DNA of 64,000 bases from assembly GCF_017377715.1 (NCBI RefSeq), contig NZ_JAFVMF010000015.1:50575-114574 (forward strand), read 5' to 3'. The translations under genes were made by a program, and so were the position numbers. Shown here piece after piece: positions 17,958 through 27,009 of the stretch. This DNA comes from Acetobacter sacchari (GTDB lineage: Bacteria > Pseudomonadota > Alphaproteobacteria > Acetobacterales > Acetobacteraceae). Every line of letters starts with the position of its first letter. Position 1 is the first letter of the stretch. A model generated the notes under the pieces. That model was given only the letters and a program-made list of their open reading frames with translations. It did not search any database and was not told the origin of the DNA.

Positions 17958-19550
17958 TCAGCTCACCAGCCGCAGTCGCCGTCCGCCGCGCGGTGGGGGA
18001 GTGGTAGCGCGTTGCGACCCCCTCTCCATGTCCAGTGGCAGAAGCGGCGTCGTATCCTCGCCGTCGTCTTCATGCGGCGCATCGGGCAGGCGGCGTCCAA
18101 GATAGAGATCCGAAAGCGCACGGAAAACATAGTCAAGCATGGACGTGGCGTAGGACGCCACCGGGTCGCCCTCGACCGTGCCGGCTGGACCGAAGCACGA
18201 ATAAGCGAAGCGCTCGACATACTCCTCAAGCGGGGCGCCATATTGCAGGCCGACGCTGACCGCTTCGCTGAAGCTCTCCATCAGGCCGCGCACCATCGGA
18301 TTTTCGCGCGTAGGCGAAATTTCGATCTCGCCGAGCGTGCCGTCGTCGAACTCTCCGGTCCTGAGGAACAACCGTCGACCGCCGATCGTCGTTTTCTGCA
18401 TCACTCCGCCGTGCCGGTCCGGCATGCGACGAGCGACGCCGCGTGGAGGCAGGCGCAGAGCCTGCCCGGCGACTGGATCGGGGCGAGGCGGAGCGCGATC
18501 GACGAACCCGGCCAAGGCGCGGTGCATACGCATGTGCCCCTCCGGTCCCGGAACAGCCAGCGCTGGCGCGCCAGCGATGCTGGCCGCAAATGCAGCTTCC
18601 AGGGTCAGGCCGCGCGCCGCCAGACGCGCCAGCGTGCTGGCCGCCAGACGCCCGTCGGCCCGGATCGGAGAGAAAATAGGCGCAAGACCGCAGGCCTCGA
18701 CCCCGAGAAGCGCATCCACCGGACCGGGCGCGGACAGCCCTGTCTCGATACGTGGCTCGGGCGCATCGGTTTCCACTGCGGCGCGCGCCCACGCATCACG
18801 CGCGACCGAGGCGAGGCCGGGAATGACGTGGCGATGGGGGGTGAGCGGCAGCCGGTCGCACCCAAGGCCCTCGCGCGCCACCAGCGTCGCCAAAGCCATC
18901 AGCGAGCATGCAGCGTCCCGACCTTCGTCGCTGTCGTAATCGAACCCGAGTGAAGCCAGGCAGGCGTCCAGATTGGTGAGCAGCAACTCGCCCGCAACCA
19001 GTTGAGGCTCAGCGAGCGGCAGAGCGGGTTCGGACGCCGCGCCGCCCTTCCGCGCCTCGTTCTTCCCGGCGCTACGCAGCGCCGTGACCTTGCCTGACGC
19101 CAAAGCTTCCGGCGGTGGCGACTCCGCGTCCAGCGCCAGTTCACCGTTCCGAAGCCCTGCCTTTTCGAGCGCCTGCCTGCGCAACACGCCGCACAACAGC
19201 CGCAGGGCCGCAACGAACGTCTCGCCAGCAAATCCCTCTCCCGGCAAGGCGAACGCGGCGAGATTGACGACGAAACCGGGACGCCGATCAAGCTCGCCGC
19301 TCCAGAGGGCGAGTGTCGGCGCCGCCTGACGCAGAAGCAGCAGCCATGTCAGCGAGCGTGCGTTACCCTCGTCGCCCGGCTCGACCAGCATCTCGATCCA
19401 CCGTGCAGACTCTTCGGACACGGACACGGCGTCCTGGCCAGCCCCCTTTTGAACAGGAGCAATCTGCGCAAGGGCGGCGGCGGCGTCATCGTCCCAGTCA
19501 ACCGGCAGGGTCACCCGGCGCGCGGAGGTGTCGGGATCGGGAGAAGCCAT
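17958..19550 (-). CDS. TSCPD-domain protein related to the C-terminus of class II ribonucleotide reductase
   Basis: About 530 residues with a two-part build. The C-terminal ~150 residues clearly resemble the end of B12-dependent ribonucleotide reductase NrdJ: GGVMQKTTIGGRRLFLRTGE, DGTLGEIEIS, AVSVGLQYGAPLEEYVERFA, then YATSMLDYVFRALSDLYLGR. The N-terminal ~380 residues are Ala/Leu-rich, hydrophilic, with no finger-loop or active-site cysteines visible, so this is not a working reductase. TSCPD domains are thought to bind nucleic acid or nucleotides. The start is uncertain: ATG at 19550, 19562 or 19595 are all possible and none has a strong ribosome site. It precedes a small conserved protein on the same strand. 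Confidence 0.82.
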   Translation of the reverse strand: MASPDPDTSARRVTLPVDWDDDAAAALAQIAPVQKGAGQDAVSVSEESARWIEMLVEPGDEGNARSLTWLLLLRQAAPTLALWSGELDRRPGFVVNLAAFALPGEGFAGETFVAALRLLCGVLRRQALEKAGLRNGELALDAESPPPEALASGKVTALRSAGKNEARKGGAASEPALPLAEPQLVAGELLLTNLDACLASLGFDYDSDEGRDAACSLMALATLVAREGLGCDRLPLTPHRHVIPGLASVARDAWARAAVETDAPEPRIETGLSAPGPVDALLGVEACGLAPIFSPIRADGRLAASTLARLAARGLTLEAAFAASIAGAPALAVPGPEGHMRMHRALAGFVDRAPPRPDPVAGQALRLPPRGVARRMPDRHGGVMQKTTIGGRRLFLRTGEFDDGTLGEIEISPTRENPMVRGLMESFSEAVSVGLQYGAPLEEYVERFAYSCFGPAGTVEGDPVASYATSMLDYVFRALSDLYLGRRLPDAPHEDDGEDTTPLLPLDMERGSQRATTPPPRGGRRLRLVS

Positions 19551-19797
19551 GACCGTGCGCATGCGCACGCCGTTCCAATAGCGTCGAGCGTTCATGCAGA
19601 CAGTTTATCGCGTCTGCGCGACGTGGCGGAAGCAGAACAAGACGCCGCTTATGGCCCGCAAAACGAGGATATGGGGGATAACTTTTTGACTCCCCGAGTC
19701 GCTGTGTGGAAGCACGATCCCTGCACAGCGCAACGTGAACACATTGATCGTCGCGAAGCGGTGGACGATGGCGCCGGGACTCCGTATCGTGTCGGGC

Positions 19798-20166
19798 ATG
19801 ACCACGCTCGGCACGCTTCTGCACACCCGCCTGAAAGGGCGCCTCGTCGGCAAGGACGTCGACGGTCGCTCCTATTATCAGTCCCGCACGCCGTCCCGCA
19901 TTGGCGGCGGAGAGCGGCGGTTCGAACGCTGGGTCATCTACCACAAGGGCGAGGACGCCTCCGCCGTTCCGCCTGAGTGGTGGAACTGGCTGCACCACGT
20001 GGAAGCCGATCCGATCCCGCAGGAAGCGCGCAAGCCCTGGCAGTTGCCGCCGCAGCCCAACCTGACCGGAACGCCCGGCGCATACCGCCCAGCTGGCAGC
20101 GCCTATCGCGGGGGACAGCGTCCTGCCGCGACGGGCGATTACGAGGCGTGGACGCCGGACGCCTGA
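19798..20166 (+). CDS. NADH:ubiquinone oxidoreductase accessory subunit NDUFA12-like
   Basis: Supernumerary complex I subunit (17.2 kDa type) found in alphaproteobacteria and mitochondria, on the matrix/cytoplasmic side. The 122-residue protein has the family pattern GTLLHTRLKGRLVGKDVDGR, then RRFERWVIYHKGEDASAVPP and EWWNWLHH, followed by a Pro-rich tail with PNLTGTPGAYRP. ATG at 19798 puts the family start at residue 1. It begins a rightward run with mlaD, a 92-residue protein and a DUF2155 gene, an arrangement known in alphaproteobacteria. Confidence 0.93.
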   Translation: MTTLGTLLHTRLKGRLVGKDVDGRSYYQSRTPSRIGGGERRFERWVIYHKGEDASAVPPEWWNWLHHVEADPIPQEARKPWQLPPQPNLTGTPGAYRPAGSAYRGGQRPAATGDYEAWTPDA

Positions 20167-20375
20167 GGCCCAATCAGGTCCGGCTTTCCAAGGCCCTTTA
20201 CCACGCGTACCCATGGCGCGCCGTCCCTTCGGTCGCGCCCCCTGTTTCTGTTCTCGCTATCTGTTATTGATAACGACATGACGTCCGCGCCGCCCCTTCC
20301 TAGTGAAGATGAGGCATGCGGGGACGGGAAGAAACGACCCTCGGGTTCCGCAACTGTGGAAGTGAACGACAGCCC

Positions 20376-20936
20376 ATGAGCATGGCCCAGACCTCTCCCG
20401 CGCCCCAGCCGGTCGCGCGCGCGCCACGTGAGCTGGCGGAACTGCTCGCCGGCTTCGTCGTACTGGCCGCCTTGGCCGCGCTGCTCGTGCTGGCGGTCAT
20501 CGGAACAGGGCGACGGACCGACGCCGGGTATCGTCTGTCTGCGGACTTCGCCCATGTGGACGGCCTCAACATCGGTTCCGAGGTCAAGCTCGCAGGCATC
20601 AGCGTTGGACATGTCGTGTCGGAGACCGTCGATCCGAAGACGTTCAAGGCCAGCGTGACCTTCACCGTGCGTCCAGACGTCAAGCTGCCTGTGGACAGCG
20701 CCGCCATCATCACCAGCGACAGCCTGCTCGGCGGCAAATACATCGCTCTCTCGCCCGGCGGCGATACGCGAACTCTCGCAGCGGGAGCTACCGTGGCGGA
20801 GACGCAGGGATCGATTAGTCTCGAGCAGTTGCTCAGCAAATTCATCTTCTCGGTCACCGACTCGCTGACCGCAGCCAATAAGAGCAAGGCCGGAACGGAC
20901 GCTCCCGCGACAAAGAACGGCGGGGATTTGCAGTGA
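20376..20936 (+). CDS. mlaD: MlaD family phospholipid-transport substrate-binding protein
   Basis: Periplasmic, membrane-anchored lipid-binding subunit of the Mla ABC system, which maintains outer-membrane lipid asymmetry. The 186-residue protein has an N-terminal anchor helix (LLAGFVVLAALAALLVLAVI) and an MCE/MlaD domain, with the family text YRLSADFAHVDGLNIGSEVK, LAGISVGHV and SDSLLGGKYIALSPGG. The remaining mla genes are not here. ATG at 20376 is preferred over a longer frame beginning at 20316. The stop overlaps the next start as GTGA. Confidence 0.92.
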   Translation: MSMAQTSPAPQPVARAPRELAELLAGFVVLAALAALLVLAVIGTGRRTDAGYRLSADFAHVDGLNIGSEVKLAGISVGHVVSETVDPKTFKASVTFTVRPDVKLPVDSAAIITSDSLLGGKYIALSPGGDTRTLAAGATVAETQGSISLEQLLSKFIFSVTDSLTAANKSKAGTDAPATKNGGDLQ

Positions 20937-21211
20937 CGGTCAACGCGGGGGCCACGCTTTCCAGCCGCACGCGCGAACGCACTGCGACGACCGGACCAAC
21001 GCCGGACATATGGCCGCAGGCGGACGGCTCCCCGGTGTCCTGCACCGAAAAGCTGATGGTGCTTCGGGAGAACTGGGAAGAACTGCGGGGCGTTCTTCGG
21101 GACGCGTTTGAGGACGCCGTGTTGATGGGCGTCGATGAGAGCGCCATGAAGCGCATGATCGTCGAAATGACGACCGACCTGATCTCTCCCCGGAGTCACA
21201 TGCAATCATGA
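20933..21211 (+). CDS. Conserved hypothetical protein in the mlaD run
   Basis: A 92-residue soluble protein starting at GTG inside the mlaD stop (GTGA) and ending in an ATGA overlap with the next gene, so translation is coupled on both sides. PDIWPQADGSPVSCTEKLMV and ENWEELRGVLRDAFEDAVLM form the core, mostly helical. I know of no function; its fixed position between mlaD and the DUF2155 gene suggests an envelope-related role. Confidence 0.8.
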   Translation: MTVNAGATLSSRTRERTATTGPTPDIWPQADGSPVSCTEKLMVLRENWEELRGVLRDAFEDAVLMGVDESAMKRMIVEMTTDLISPRSHMQS

Positions 21212-21873
21212 CGTTGCGGATCTCTTCGCGGCGCGACCGTTTTCATGCACGCGCACTCCACGCTCTTTTTGTCAGCGCCAGTCTGGCTGGAGCCAGCGTC
21301 CTCGGAAGCCAGAGTCGTGCAGCGCAACCTCTCGCCCCGCCTGCGATGTACCCGGCGGACACCTGGCAAGGCAAAAGTGTCGCTGTGGTGCGCGTGCTGA
21401 ACCGGCTCGACGCCCATGTCGAGACTCTCAGCGTCACTGTTGGCGCCCTCGCCCACTACGAAAGCCTCGACATCGGCGTCGCGCGCTGTCTCGATAGACC
21501 GGCGACGCTGGCTCCCGACGCCGCAGCCTGGCTAGACGTGCAGGATCAGCACACGCAAAAAGTCGCCTTCCACGGATGGATGCTCGCGAAGGAGCCATCG
21601 CTCGGCATTTTTGAGAGCCCCGTTTATGACGTCAGGGTCGTCAAATGCGACGGCGCCGACGTCGCGCCGTCTCCAGCCCCCCTCGCGCAGCCCGCCGTTC
21701 CCACCCTTCCCGGCGCCCTGCCGCCAGCAGCGACTGACGCCGCTCCGCAAACGTTGTCCTCACCCCCCACCGGTCAGGATCCTGCGGAATCACTGCCTTC
21801 GACCGTTGCGCCGCTTCCCGCCGCCCCACAACAGGGCGCGCCATCCGGCGATACCCAAACGCCGCAACCCTGA
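21208..21873 (+). CDS. DUF2155 family exported protein
   Basis: A 221-residue protein with an N-terminal signal (ALHALFVSASLAGASVLGSQ, cleavage near SRA) followed by a DUF2155 domain (about residues 45-150): TWQGKSVAVVRVLNRLDAHV, FHGWMLAKEPSLGIFESPVY, DVRVVKC. The final 70 residues are a Pro/Ala/Ser-rich linker of low complexity. Function unknown, expected to be periplasmic. The start overlaps the preceding gene (ATGA), so it is the last member of this operon. Confidence 0.88.
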   Translation: MTLRISSRRDRFHARALHALFVSASLAGASVLGSQSRAAQPLAPPAMYPADTWQGKSVAVVRVLNRLDAHVETLSVTVGALAHYESLDIGVARCLDRPATLAPDAAAWLDVQDQHTQKVAFHGWMLAKEPSLGIFESPVYDVRVVKCDGADVAPSPAPLAQPAVPTLPGALPPAATDAAPQTLSSPPTGQDPAESLPSTVAPLPAAPQQGAPSGDTQTPQP

Positions 21874-22154
21874 ATGCACATCGGCGCGCCTTCCACGTCG
21901 CCGGTTTTTTCTTTAACCGCATCTTTCATCGAATAGTGACGTTCTTCATCCATACGAGAACGGCAACCGGCCGCGCGTGACGCGCGGCGACAGACGCGCA
22001 GTCCCGATCGCTGCGCGCCTTGAGGTTGGCGCGCACGTTCGGCATCCTTGTCAGGGCGCTCCGCGAACCCGATGCCGCAAACTGTGACGCAGCCTGACCG
22101 CGCCAACACCATCACGCGCCCGACGGCGCACGCTAGCAGGGAAGGTTCTTCACA
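21874..22154. other. Intergenic region with a GC stem-loop
   Basis: Gap between the DUF2155 operon and otsB. A perfect CCGCGCG-TGA-CGCGCGG stem lies at 21971-21987, a possible terminator without a T run. The otsB promoter should be in the right half. No small gene seen. Confidence 0.45.
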
Positions 22155-22916
22155 GTGACCTCGCCGAACCGATCGGACATGTCCTCCGTACGCCCTTCCG
22201 AAGCAGCGTTCCTGCTCGATTTCGACGGCACCCTTGTCGATATCGCGCCGACGCCGGAATCGGTCGTCGTGCCGCCCGATCTCAAGGATACGTTGCGCCG
22301 CCTGCGCGACGCATGCGGGAACGCTCTGGCCGTCGTAAGCGGTCGTCCGGTGTCACAGATCGACGAATTTCTGGGAGATATCCCTTTCGCGGTGGCGGGA
22401 GAGCACGGCATCGCCATTCGCCGGCGGCCCGGTGGCCCGGTGGAACGGGTGGCGCTTCCTCCCGTGCCCCCCGACTGGATTCACGAAGCCGAGGAATTGG
22501 CTGCGGCATGGCCGGGCGTACGCGTCGAGCGCAAGGTAGGCGGCTTCGTGCTGCATTTCCGCGCAGCCCCTGAGGCAGAAGCCGCATTGAGAAAAGCAGC
22601 GGACGCATGGATCGCCACAACCGACGGCGCCTTCCATGTGCAAGCGGCCAAGATGGCGTGGGAGATCAGACCGGCGGGGGTCGACAAAGGTTACGCCGTG
22701 GCCGAGCTTATGCAAAACGCCCCGTTCAGCGGACGCAAGCCTGTTTTCGTGGGCGATGACGTCACGGACGAGGAAGGGGTGAAGGCGGCTGTTCGGTTGG
22801 GCGGCGCGGGTTTTCGCATCCCCGCCGATTTCCCGACGCCAACAGCCTTCAGGAACTGGCTTGCTTCCCTGACGGAGACGTCGGGGCCAAACAACAACGG
22901 CGGGGAGGATGCGTGA
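22155..22916 (+). CDS. otsB: Trehalose-6-phosphate phosphatase
   Basis: HAD-family phosphatase that removes phosphate from trehalose 6-phosphate, the final step in making the compatible solute trehalose. The 253-residue protein shows FLLDFDGTLVDIAPTPE (motif I, nucleophile Asp), VVSGRPVSQID (motif II), and FVGDDVTDEEGVKAAVRLGG (motif IV). The start is GTG at 22155 with GGAAGG about ten bases upstream. The stop overlaps the otsA start as GTGA, so synthesis of both enzymes is coupled; otsB before otsA is the reverse of the pathway order. Confidence 0.96.
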   Translation: MTSPNRSDMSSVRPSEAAFLLDFDGTLVDIAPTPESVVVPPDLKDTLRRLRDACGNALAVVSGRPVSQIDEFLGDIPFAVAGEHGIAIRRRPGGPVERVALPPVPPDWIHEAEELAAAWPGVRVERKVGGFVLHFRAAPEAEAALRKAADAWIATTDGAFHVQAAKMAWEIRPAGVDKGYAVAELMQNAPFSGRKPVFVGDDVTDEEGVKAAVRLGGAGFRIPADFPTPTAFRNWLASLTETSGPNNNGGEDA

Positions 22917-24292
22917 CCATGGGGCGTCTCGTTATTGTCTCAAACCGTGTTCCCGATCCGCACGAACTCGCACAGCCGGCAGGCGGCCTGACTGTCGCGC
23001 TCGCTGACGCCCTCCGTTCTGGCGATCCCTGCCTTTGGTTCGGGTGGTCGGGACGGCAGATGGAGTTCGAAGGCGACCCGACGCCCAACGTCGAGACCCA
23101 CGGCTCCGTCACCTACGCGACCATTCCTCTGACCCCGGCGCAGCACCGCGGCTATTACCAGAATTTCTCAAACGGCATTCTGTGGCCGCTGTTCCATTAC
23201 CGGCTCGGGTTGATGAGCTACGAGCGCGCCGACTGGATTCGTTATCTCGAGGTCAACCGCCTGTTCGCGCGCGGCCTCGCGTCGCTGCTGGAGCCGGGCG
23301 ACACTGTCTGGATCCACGACTACCACCTGTTCCCTCTCGGGCAGGAACTGCGCAACCTCGGGTTCCAGGGGCGTATCGGCTTCTTCCTTCATATCCCTCT
23401 TCCGCCGTGGAGTCTTTTTCGGGCGCTGCCGCCAGCGGAACCCATCCTTCGTTCGATGCAGGCCTACGATCTGATCGGCCTGCAAACCGAGGAAGACGCA
23501 AACAACCTGCGCGGCTGTTTCGAAGCCGAAGGTCTGAGCGGAGCCGACCGTGTGCGACCGTTCCCGATCGGCATAGATCCAACGCAGTTCGGCGCAGATG
23601 CCCGGTTGGCTTTCGCCGGAAAAGAAGTTCAGCGTCTTCGCGACAGCGTACATGACGAACCGCTGATTATCGGCGTTGATCGGCTCGACTACTCCAAGGG
23701 TTTGCAGGAGCGCTTTCTCGGCTACGAAAGGCTGCTGACGCGATATCCCGAGCATCGACGCCACGTCACGTACCTGCAGGTCGCACCCGTTTCTCGCGGC
23801 GAAGTTGAAGAGTATCGCCTGCTTCGCCGCCAACTCGACGAGACGATAGGTCGCATTAACGGCGCCTTTGCCGAATTCGACTGGACCCCGATCCGCTACC
23901 TCACCCGCCCGGTGCCGAGGAGCGTGCTCGCCGGTTTCTACCGCCTTGCAGATGTGGCTCTCATCACGCCGCTGCGCGACGGCATGAATCTCGTCGCCAA
24001 GGAATATATCGCGGCGCAGGATCCTGAGCATCCCGGCGCTCTGGTGCTCTCGCATCTCGCGGGCGCAGCGCCGGAACTGAGCGAGGCGCTGCTGGTGAAT
24101 CCGCACGACGCCGACGCCATCGCCGACGCCCTTCACGAAGCGCTCACCATGAACCTCGACGAACGGAAACGGCGGTGGGCCTTGCTGGATAACGAGGTTC
24201 GAAGCACCACAGCGGGCAGTTGGGCGCGTGATTTCCTGACCGCTCTGGACTCGGCGGACGCCAACGTCGATGGACAGACGCCAATCACTTGA
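22913..24292 (+). CDS. otsA: Trehalose-6-phosphate synthase
   Basis: GT20 glycosyltransferase that joins UDP-glucose and glucose 6-phosphate in the cytoplasm. The 459-residue protein has the N-terminal [20 protein letters not shown], the [14 protein letters not shown] strand, the sugar-phosphate segment [13 protein letters not shown], and [16 protein letters not shown] near the C-terminus, all diagnostic. The GTG start overlaps otsB. Together with otsB it gives osmotic and desiccation protection. Confidence 0.97.
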   Translation: MTMGRLVIVSNRVPDPHELAQPAGGLTVALADALRSGDPCLWFGWSGRQMEFEGDPTPNVETHGSVTYATIPLTPAQHRGYYQNFSNGILWPLFHYRLGLMSYERADWIRYLEVNRLFARGLASLLEPGDTVWIHDYHLFPLGQELRNLGFQGRIGFFLHIPLPPWSLFRALPPAEPILRSMQAYDLIGLQTEEDANNLRGCFEAEGLSGADRVRPFPIGIDPTQFGADARLAFAGKEVQRLRDSVHDEPLIIGVDRLDYSKGLQERFLGYERLLTRYPEHRRHVTYLQVAPVSRGEVEEYRLLRRQLDETIGRINGAFAEFDWTPIRYLTRPVPRSVLAGFYRLADVALITPLRDGMNLVAKEYIAAQDPEHPGALVLSHLAGAAPELSEALLVNPHDADAIADALHEALTMNLDERKRRWALLDNEVRSTTAGSWARDFLTALDSADANVDGQTPIT

Positions 24293-24399
24293 TCATTGTC
24301 TTCTGGAAGCGCGCAGACACATTCCGCTACAGGAGTCGGCGCGCCGCAACAACAACGCCGCATTACGAACGGCGTGATCAGATATTCGGCGGGTAAGTT

Positions 24400-24969
24400 A
24401 TGCTGACGCCCAAGCGCCGCATTTTCAGACGACACGTTCCCGGCCTGGTACGTCCCCCTGGGTTCCTCTTGGCTCTGTCGGGCGTCGCGGCGATGCTCAC
24501 CGTCTGGTGGGTGCAGGACGTGCTCGGCGTCGTCCCCTGCGGCCTGTGCCTGTGGGAGCGCTGGCCATGGCGGGCGATGATCGTCATCGGGCTGGCAGCC
24601 CTGCTCGCGCCGCGCCGACTGGCACGTGGCGTCGCATGGGTCGGCGTGGCGCCAGTGCTGACGGCCGTGGCGCTCGCCGGGCTTCATCTCGGTGTGGAGT
24701 GGAGATTCTGGCCGAGCCCTCTTCCAGAATGCCAGGCGCCGCATTTTCAGGTCGGATCAATATCGCAACGTCTGGCGTCAATGCCGATGCATCCGTCCAA
24801 GCCCTGCGACCTGCCAACCTATCCGTTCGACTGGCTGCCGATATCGCTCGTAGAGTTCGAAGGCCTTGCCGCCCTTCTCGTGCTTGGCCTTCTTCTCGCG
24901 TCTCTTTTGTTTAAAGACGACGGCGGCGTCCGAAAATCAGACTCACGACAAACAGTACGAGAAAGATGA
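24400..24969 (+). CDS. dsbB: Disulfide bond formation protein DsbB
   Basis: Inner-membrane quinone oxidoreductase that reoxidises DsbA. The 189-residue protein has four membrane helices; the first cysteine pair is [11 protein letters not shown] after helix 1, and the second pair is Cys in LPECQAP and SKPCDLP in the periplasmic loop, as in DsbB. A Trp/Tyr-rich region after the loop precedes the last helix. The C-terminal tail overlaps the convergent DUF1328 gene by 59 bases. No dsbA lies in the window. Confidence 0.93.
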   Translation: MLTPKRRIFRRHVPGLVRPPGFLLALSGVAAMLTVWWVQDVLGVVPCGLCLWERWPWRAMIVIGLAALLAPRRLARGVAWVGVAPVLTAVALAGLHLGVEWRFWPSPLPECQAPHFQVGSISQRLASMPMHPSKPCDLPTYPFDWLPISLVEFEGLAALLVLGLLLASLLFKDDGGVRKSDSRQTVRER

Positions 24970-25081
24970 AGAACAGGATTTTGCCGATATAGGCGAAATC
25001 CGCAGCCGCGCCGCCAAAGCCAAAGACCGCAGCGATCAGGGCGAGCACGAGAAAAACAAGCGTCCAGCGTAGCAAATCCAT
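24911..25081 (-). CDS. DUF1328 (YtjA-like) small membrane protein
   Basis: A 56-residue protein with two membrane helices: [20 protein letters not shown] and [17 protein letters not shown], separated by [14 protein letters not shown], and ending RRRRL, which is the DUF1328 pattern. The ATG at 25081 follows GGAGAG at a good distance; a longer frame would add 25 basic residues. Often stress-induced in other bacteria, but no role is proven. It overlaps dsbB tail to tail. Confidence 0.9.
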   Translation of the reverse strand: MDLLRWTLVFLVLALIAAVFGFGGAAADFAYIGKILFFIFLVLFVVSLIFGRRRRL

Positions 25082-25297
25082 CGATCTCTCCAGCGGTATA
25101 CGGACGGGCTTCACATGCGCCGGGCCTGCCTTCCTGTTCCCGTACGCTCGTTTCATCAGGAAGCGTAGCCCAGACGAGGCGCGCTTTCGTAACGTTTCCC
25201 GCAGGTGCGGAGTTTCCCGCCGGAGCGCCCGCCCGGCGACGGCTTCTTGGCAAGCGCTTACGGGTTAGGCAGCATGCGCCGAAACAAGGAATTCTAC

Positions 25298-26860
25298 ATG
25301 ATTTTTTTCTTTTCCGAGCGCACCGCGCTCAAGCGTCGTCGTCGCATCCTGCTTCGTTCCGCCGCTTGTTTGGCAATGCTGACTTTCGGAACGACGAACA
25401 GCTGGGCGATCGACAAGACAACCACGACAAAACCTGCCGCCCCTGACGTCGACGCAAAGAAGGCGGCGCCGACCTTCACGGGACAGGCCGCCTTGCTTCC
25501 CGCTGATTCAGTCACGCACCAGACCCTTACAATCGGCGCAGGCAAGCTGTCCTATACAACACATGCAGGCACGCTGACGCTGCGAGACGACAAGGGCGAC
25601 CCGACGGCTCGCGTGTTTTACGTCGCCTACACGCTTGACGGTGCGCCCGATGATCGACGGCCGGTTTCGTTTTTCTTCAACGGCGGCCCAGGCGGAGGCA
25701 GCGCGTTTCTCAACCTCGGCGCGGCCGGACCGGTCGCCCTGAATTTTCCTGCAGGCAATCCCACTGACGGCGCGAATGCGAAACTGGCCCCCAATCCGGA
25801 CAGCTGGCTCGGCGCGACGGACATGGTGTTCATCGACGCGGTCGGCACCGGATACTCCATCCCAGTAAAGCCAGAAGACGCCAACAAGACCTTCTACGGC
25901 ACCAAGCAGGACGCTCGAGCATTCGCCAAGGCGATTGAACTCTGGACCAGTCAGTTCGGACGTCATGCCTCCCCGCATTATCTGGTCGGCGAGAGCTATG
26001 GCGGCATTCGCTCCATTGAGGTCGCGACGGCGTTGCAAGAGCAACAAAATCTGATCCTCAACGGCATCGTCATGGTCTCTCCGGCGCTGGAGATGAAATT
26101 TCTCGACCCGGCGGCGAACCCGCTGGCTGCGGCGATGCTTCTTCCATCCCTGCAGTCGGCCAATCTCGACGGGCAGCACAAACTGACGCCGGAAGCAGCC
26201 AATGAAGCCTATGGCTATGCTTTCGGTCCCTACCTTTCGGCGCTCGCGGGACCGCCCCCGGAGGGCGACGCCGCCCATAGCTTCTACGCCGATGTCGCGG
26301 GCCATACAGGGCTCGACGCCGGGATTATCGCACGCCAGCGCGGCGCGCCGGACCCACAAGCGCACGACGTCCGAAGCCGGGACGGACGCCTGTACTCGCT
26401 ATATGACGCGACGCTTTCCATTGCCGATCCGTTCCCCGAGGGCGTCGACAACAGCGATAGCCCGGACCCGGTTCTCTTTGGCTTCGGTCGCGCCTATGGC
26501 AGCGCTTTCGAAGGCTATGCCGCACAGACCCTCGGCTTTCATACGGAACTCACGTACGATCTGCTGAATCTCGACGTCAATCGGGCCTGGGATTACCGCG
26601 GCGACGGCGAACTGATTGCGAGCGAGATTCCCGCCTTGCGCAAATTGCTCGCCCTTAACCCGACGCTGCGCGTTTTCATCGCTAACGGTTATTTCGATCT
26701 GGTTTGCCCCTTCGCCAGCTCGCGCTGGGTGGCGGAGCACATTCCCGTCGGCCGTGACCGTATCGCGCTGCATGTCTACCCGGGCGGACACATGCTCTAT
26801 ACACGGCCTGCGACGCGCACCGCGTTGAGCCGGGATGTGAAGGCGTTCCTTGCGCCATAA
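25298..26860 (+). CDS. Serine carboxypeptidase, peptidase family S10
   Basis: A 520-residue exported protein of the S10 family (alpha/beta-hydrolase fold), which removes C-terminal residues from peptides. A basic leader with RRRRILLRSAACLAMLTFG acts as signal. Hallmarks are SFFFNGGPGGGSAF (oxyanion region), YLVGESYGGIRSIE (nucleophile Ser), FIANGYFDLVCP (catalytic Asp) and YPGGHMLYT (His). AAGGA lies eight bases before the ATG at 25298. Two upstream in-frame ATGs are less well placed. A hairpin follows the stop. Cargo and peptide targets unknown. Confidence 0.93.
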   Translation: MIFFFSERTALKRRRRILLRSAACLAMLTFGTTNSWAIDKTTTTKPAAPDVDAKKAAPTFTGQAALLPADSVTHQTLTIGAGKLSYTTHAGTLTLRDDKGDPTARVFYVAYTLDGAPDDRRPVSFFFNGGPGGGSAFLNLGAAGPVALNFPAGNPTDGANAKLAPNPDSWLGATDMVFIDAVGTGYSIPVKPEDANKTFYGTKQDARAFAKAIELWTSQFGRHASPHYLVGESYGGIRSIEVATALQEQQNLILNGIVMVSPALEMKFLDPAANPLAAAMLLPSLQSANLDGQHKLTPEAANEAYGYAFGPYLSALAGPPPEGDAAHSFYADVAGHTGLDAGIIARQRGAPDPQAHDVRSRDGRLYSLYDATLSIADPFPEGVDNSDSPDPVLFGFGRAYGSAFEGYAAQTLGFHTELTYDLLNLDVNRAWDYRGDGELIASEIPALRKLLALNPTLRVFIANGYFDLVCPFASSRWVAEHIPVGRDRIALHVYPGGHMLYTRPATRTALSRDVKAFLAP

Positions 26861-26868
26861 GCGAAAAG

Positions 26869-26896
26869 CCTGAGGCGCTTGCGTAGGCGCTTCAGG
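26869..26896 (+). terminator. Terminator-like hairpin after the S10 peptidase
   Basis: CCTGAGGCGC (26869-26878) pairs with GCGCTTCAGG (26887-26896) through one G-U pair and an 8-nt loop, eight bases after the stop codon. A T-rich stretch is weak. It may serve the convergent hemH as well. Confidence 0.65.
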
Positions 26897-27009
26897 CCGA
26901 CAGTTTGGGTGGGTCGCCGTGGTTCCGGCTTACGCGACCTTGTTGGACAGAGCTTGCCTGATCGGATAACGCCCTCCCACGCCCCTGCAGGGGGCGGGGT
27001 CGCTCCCCG

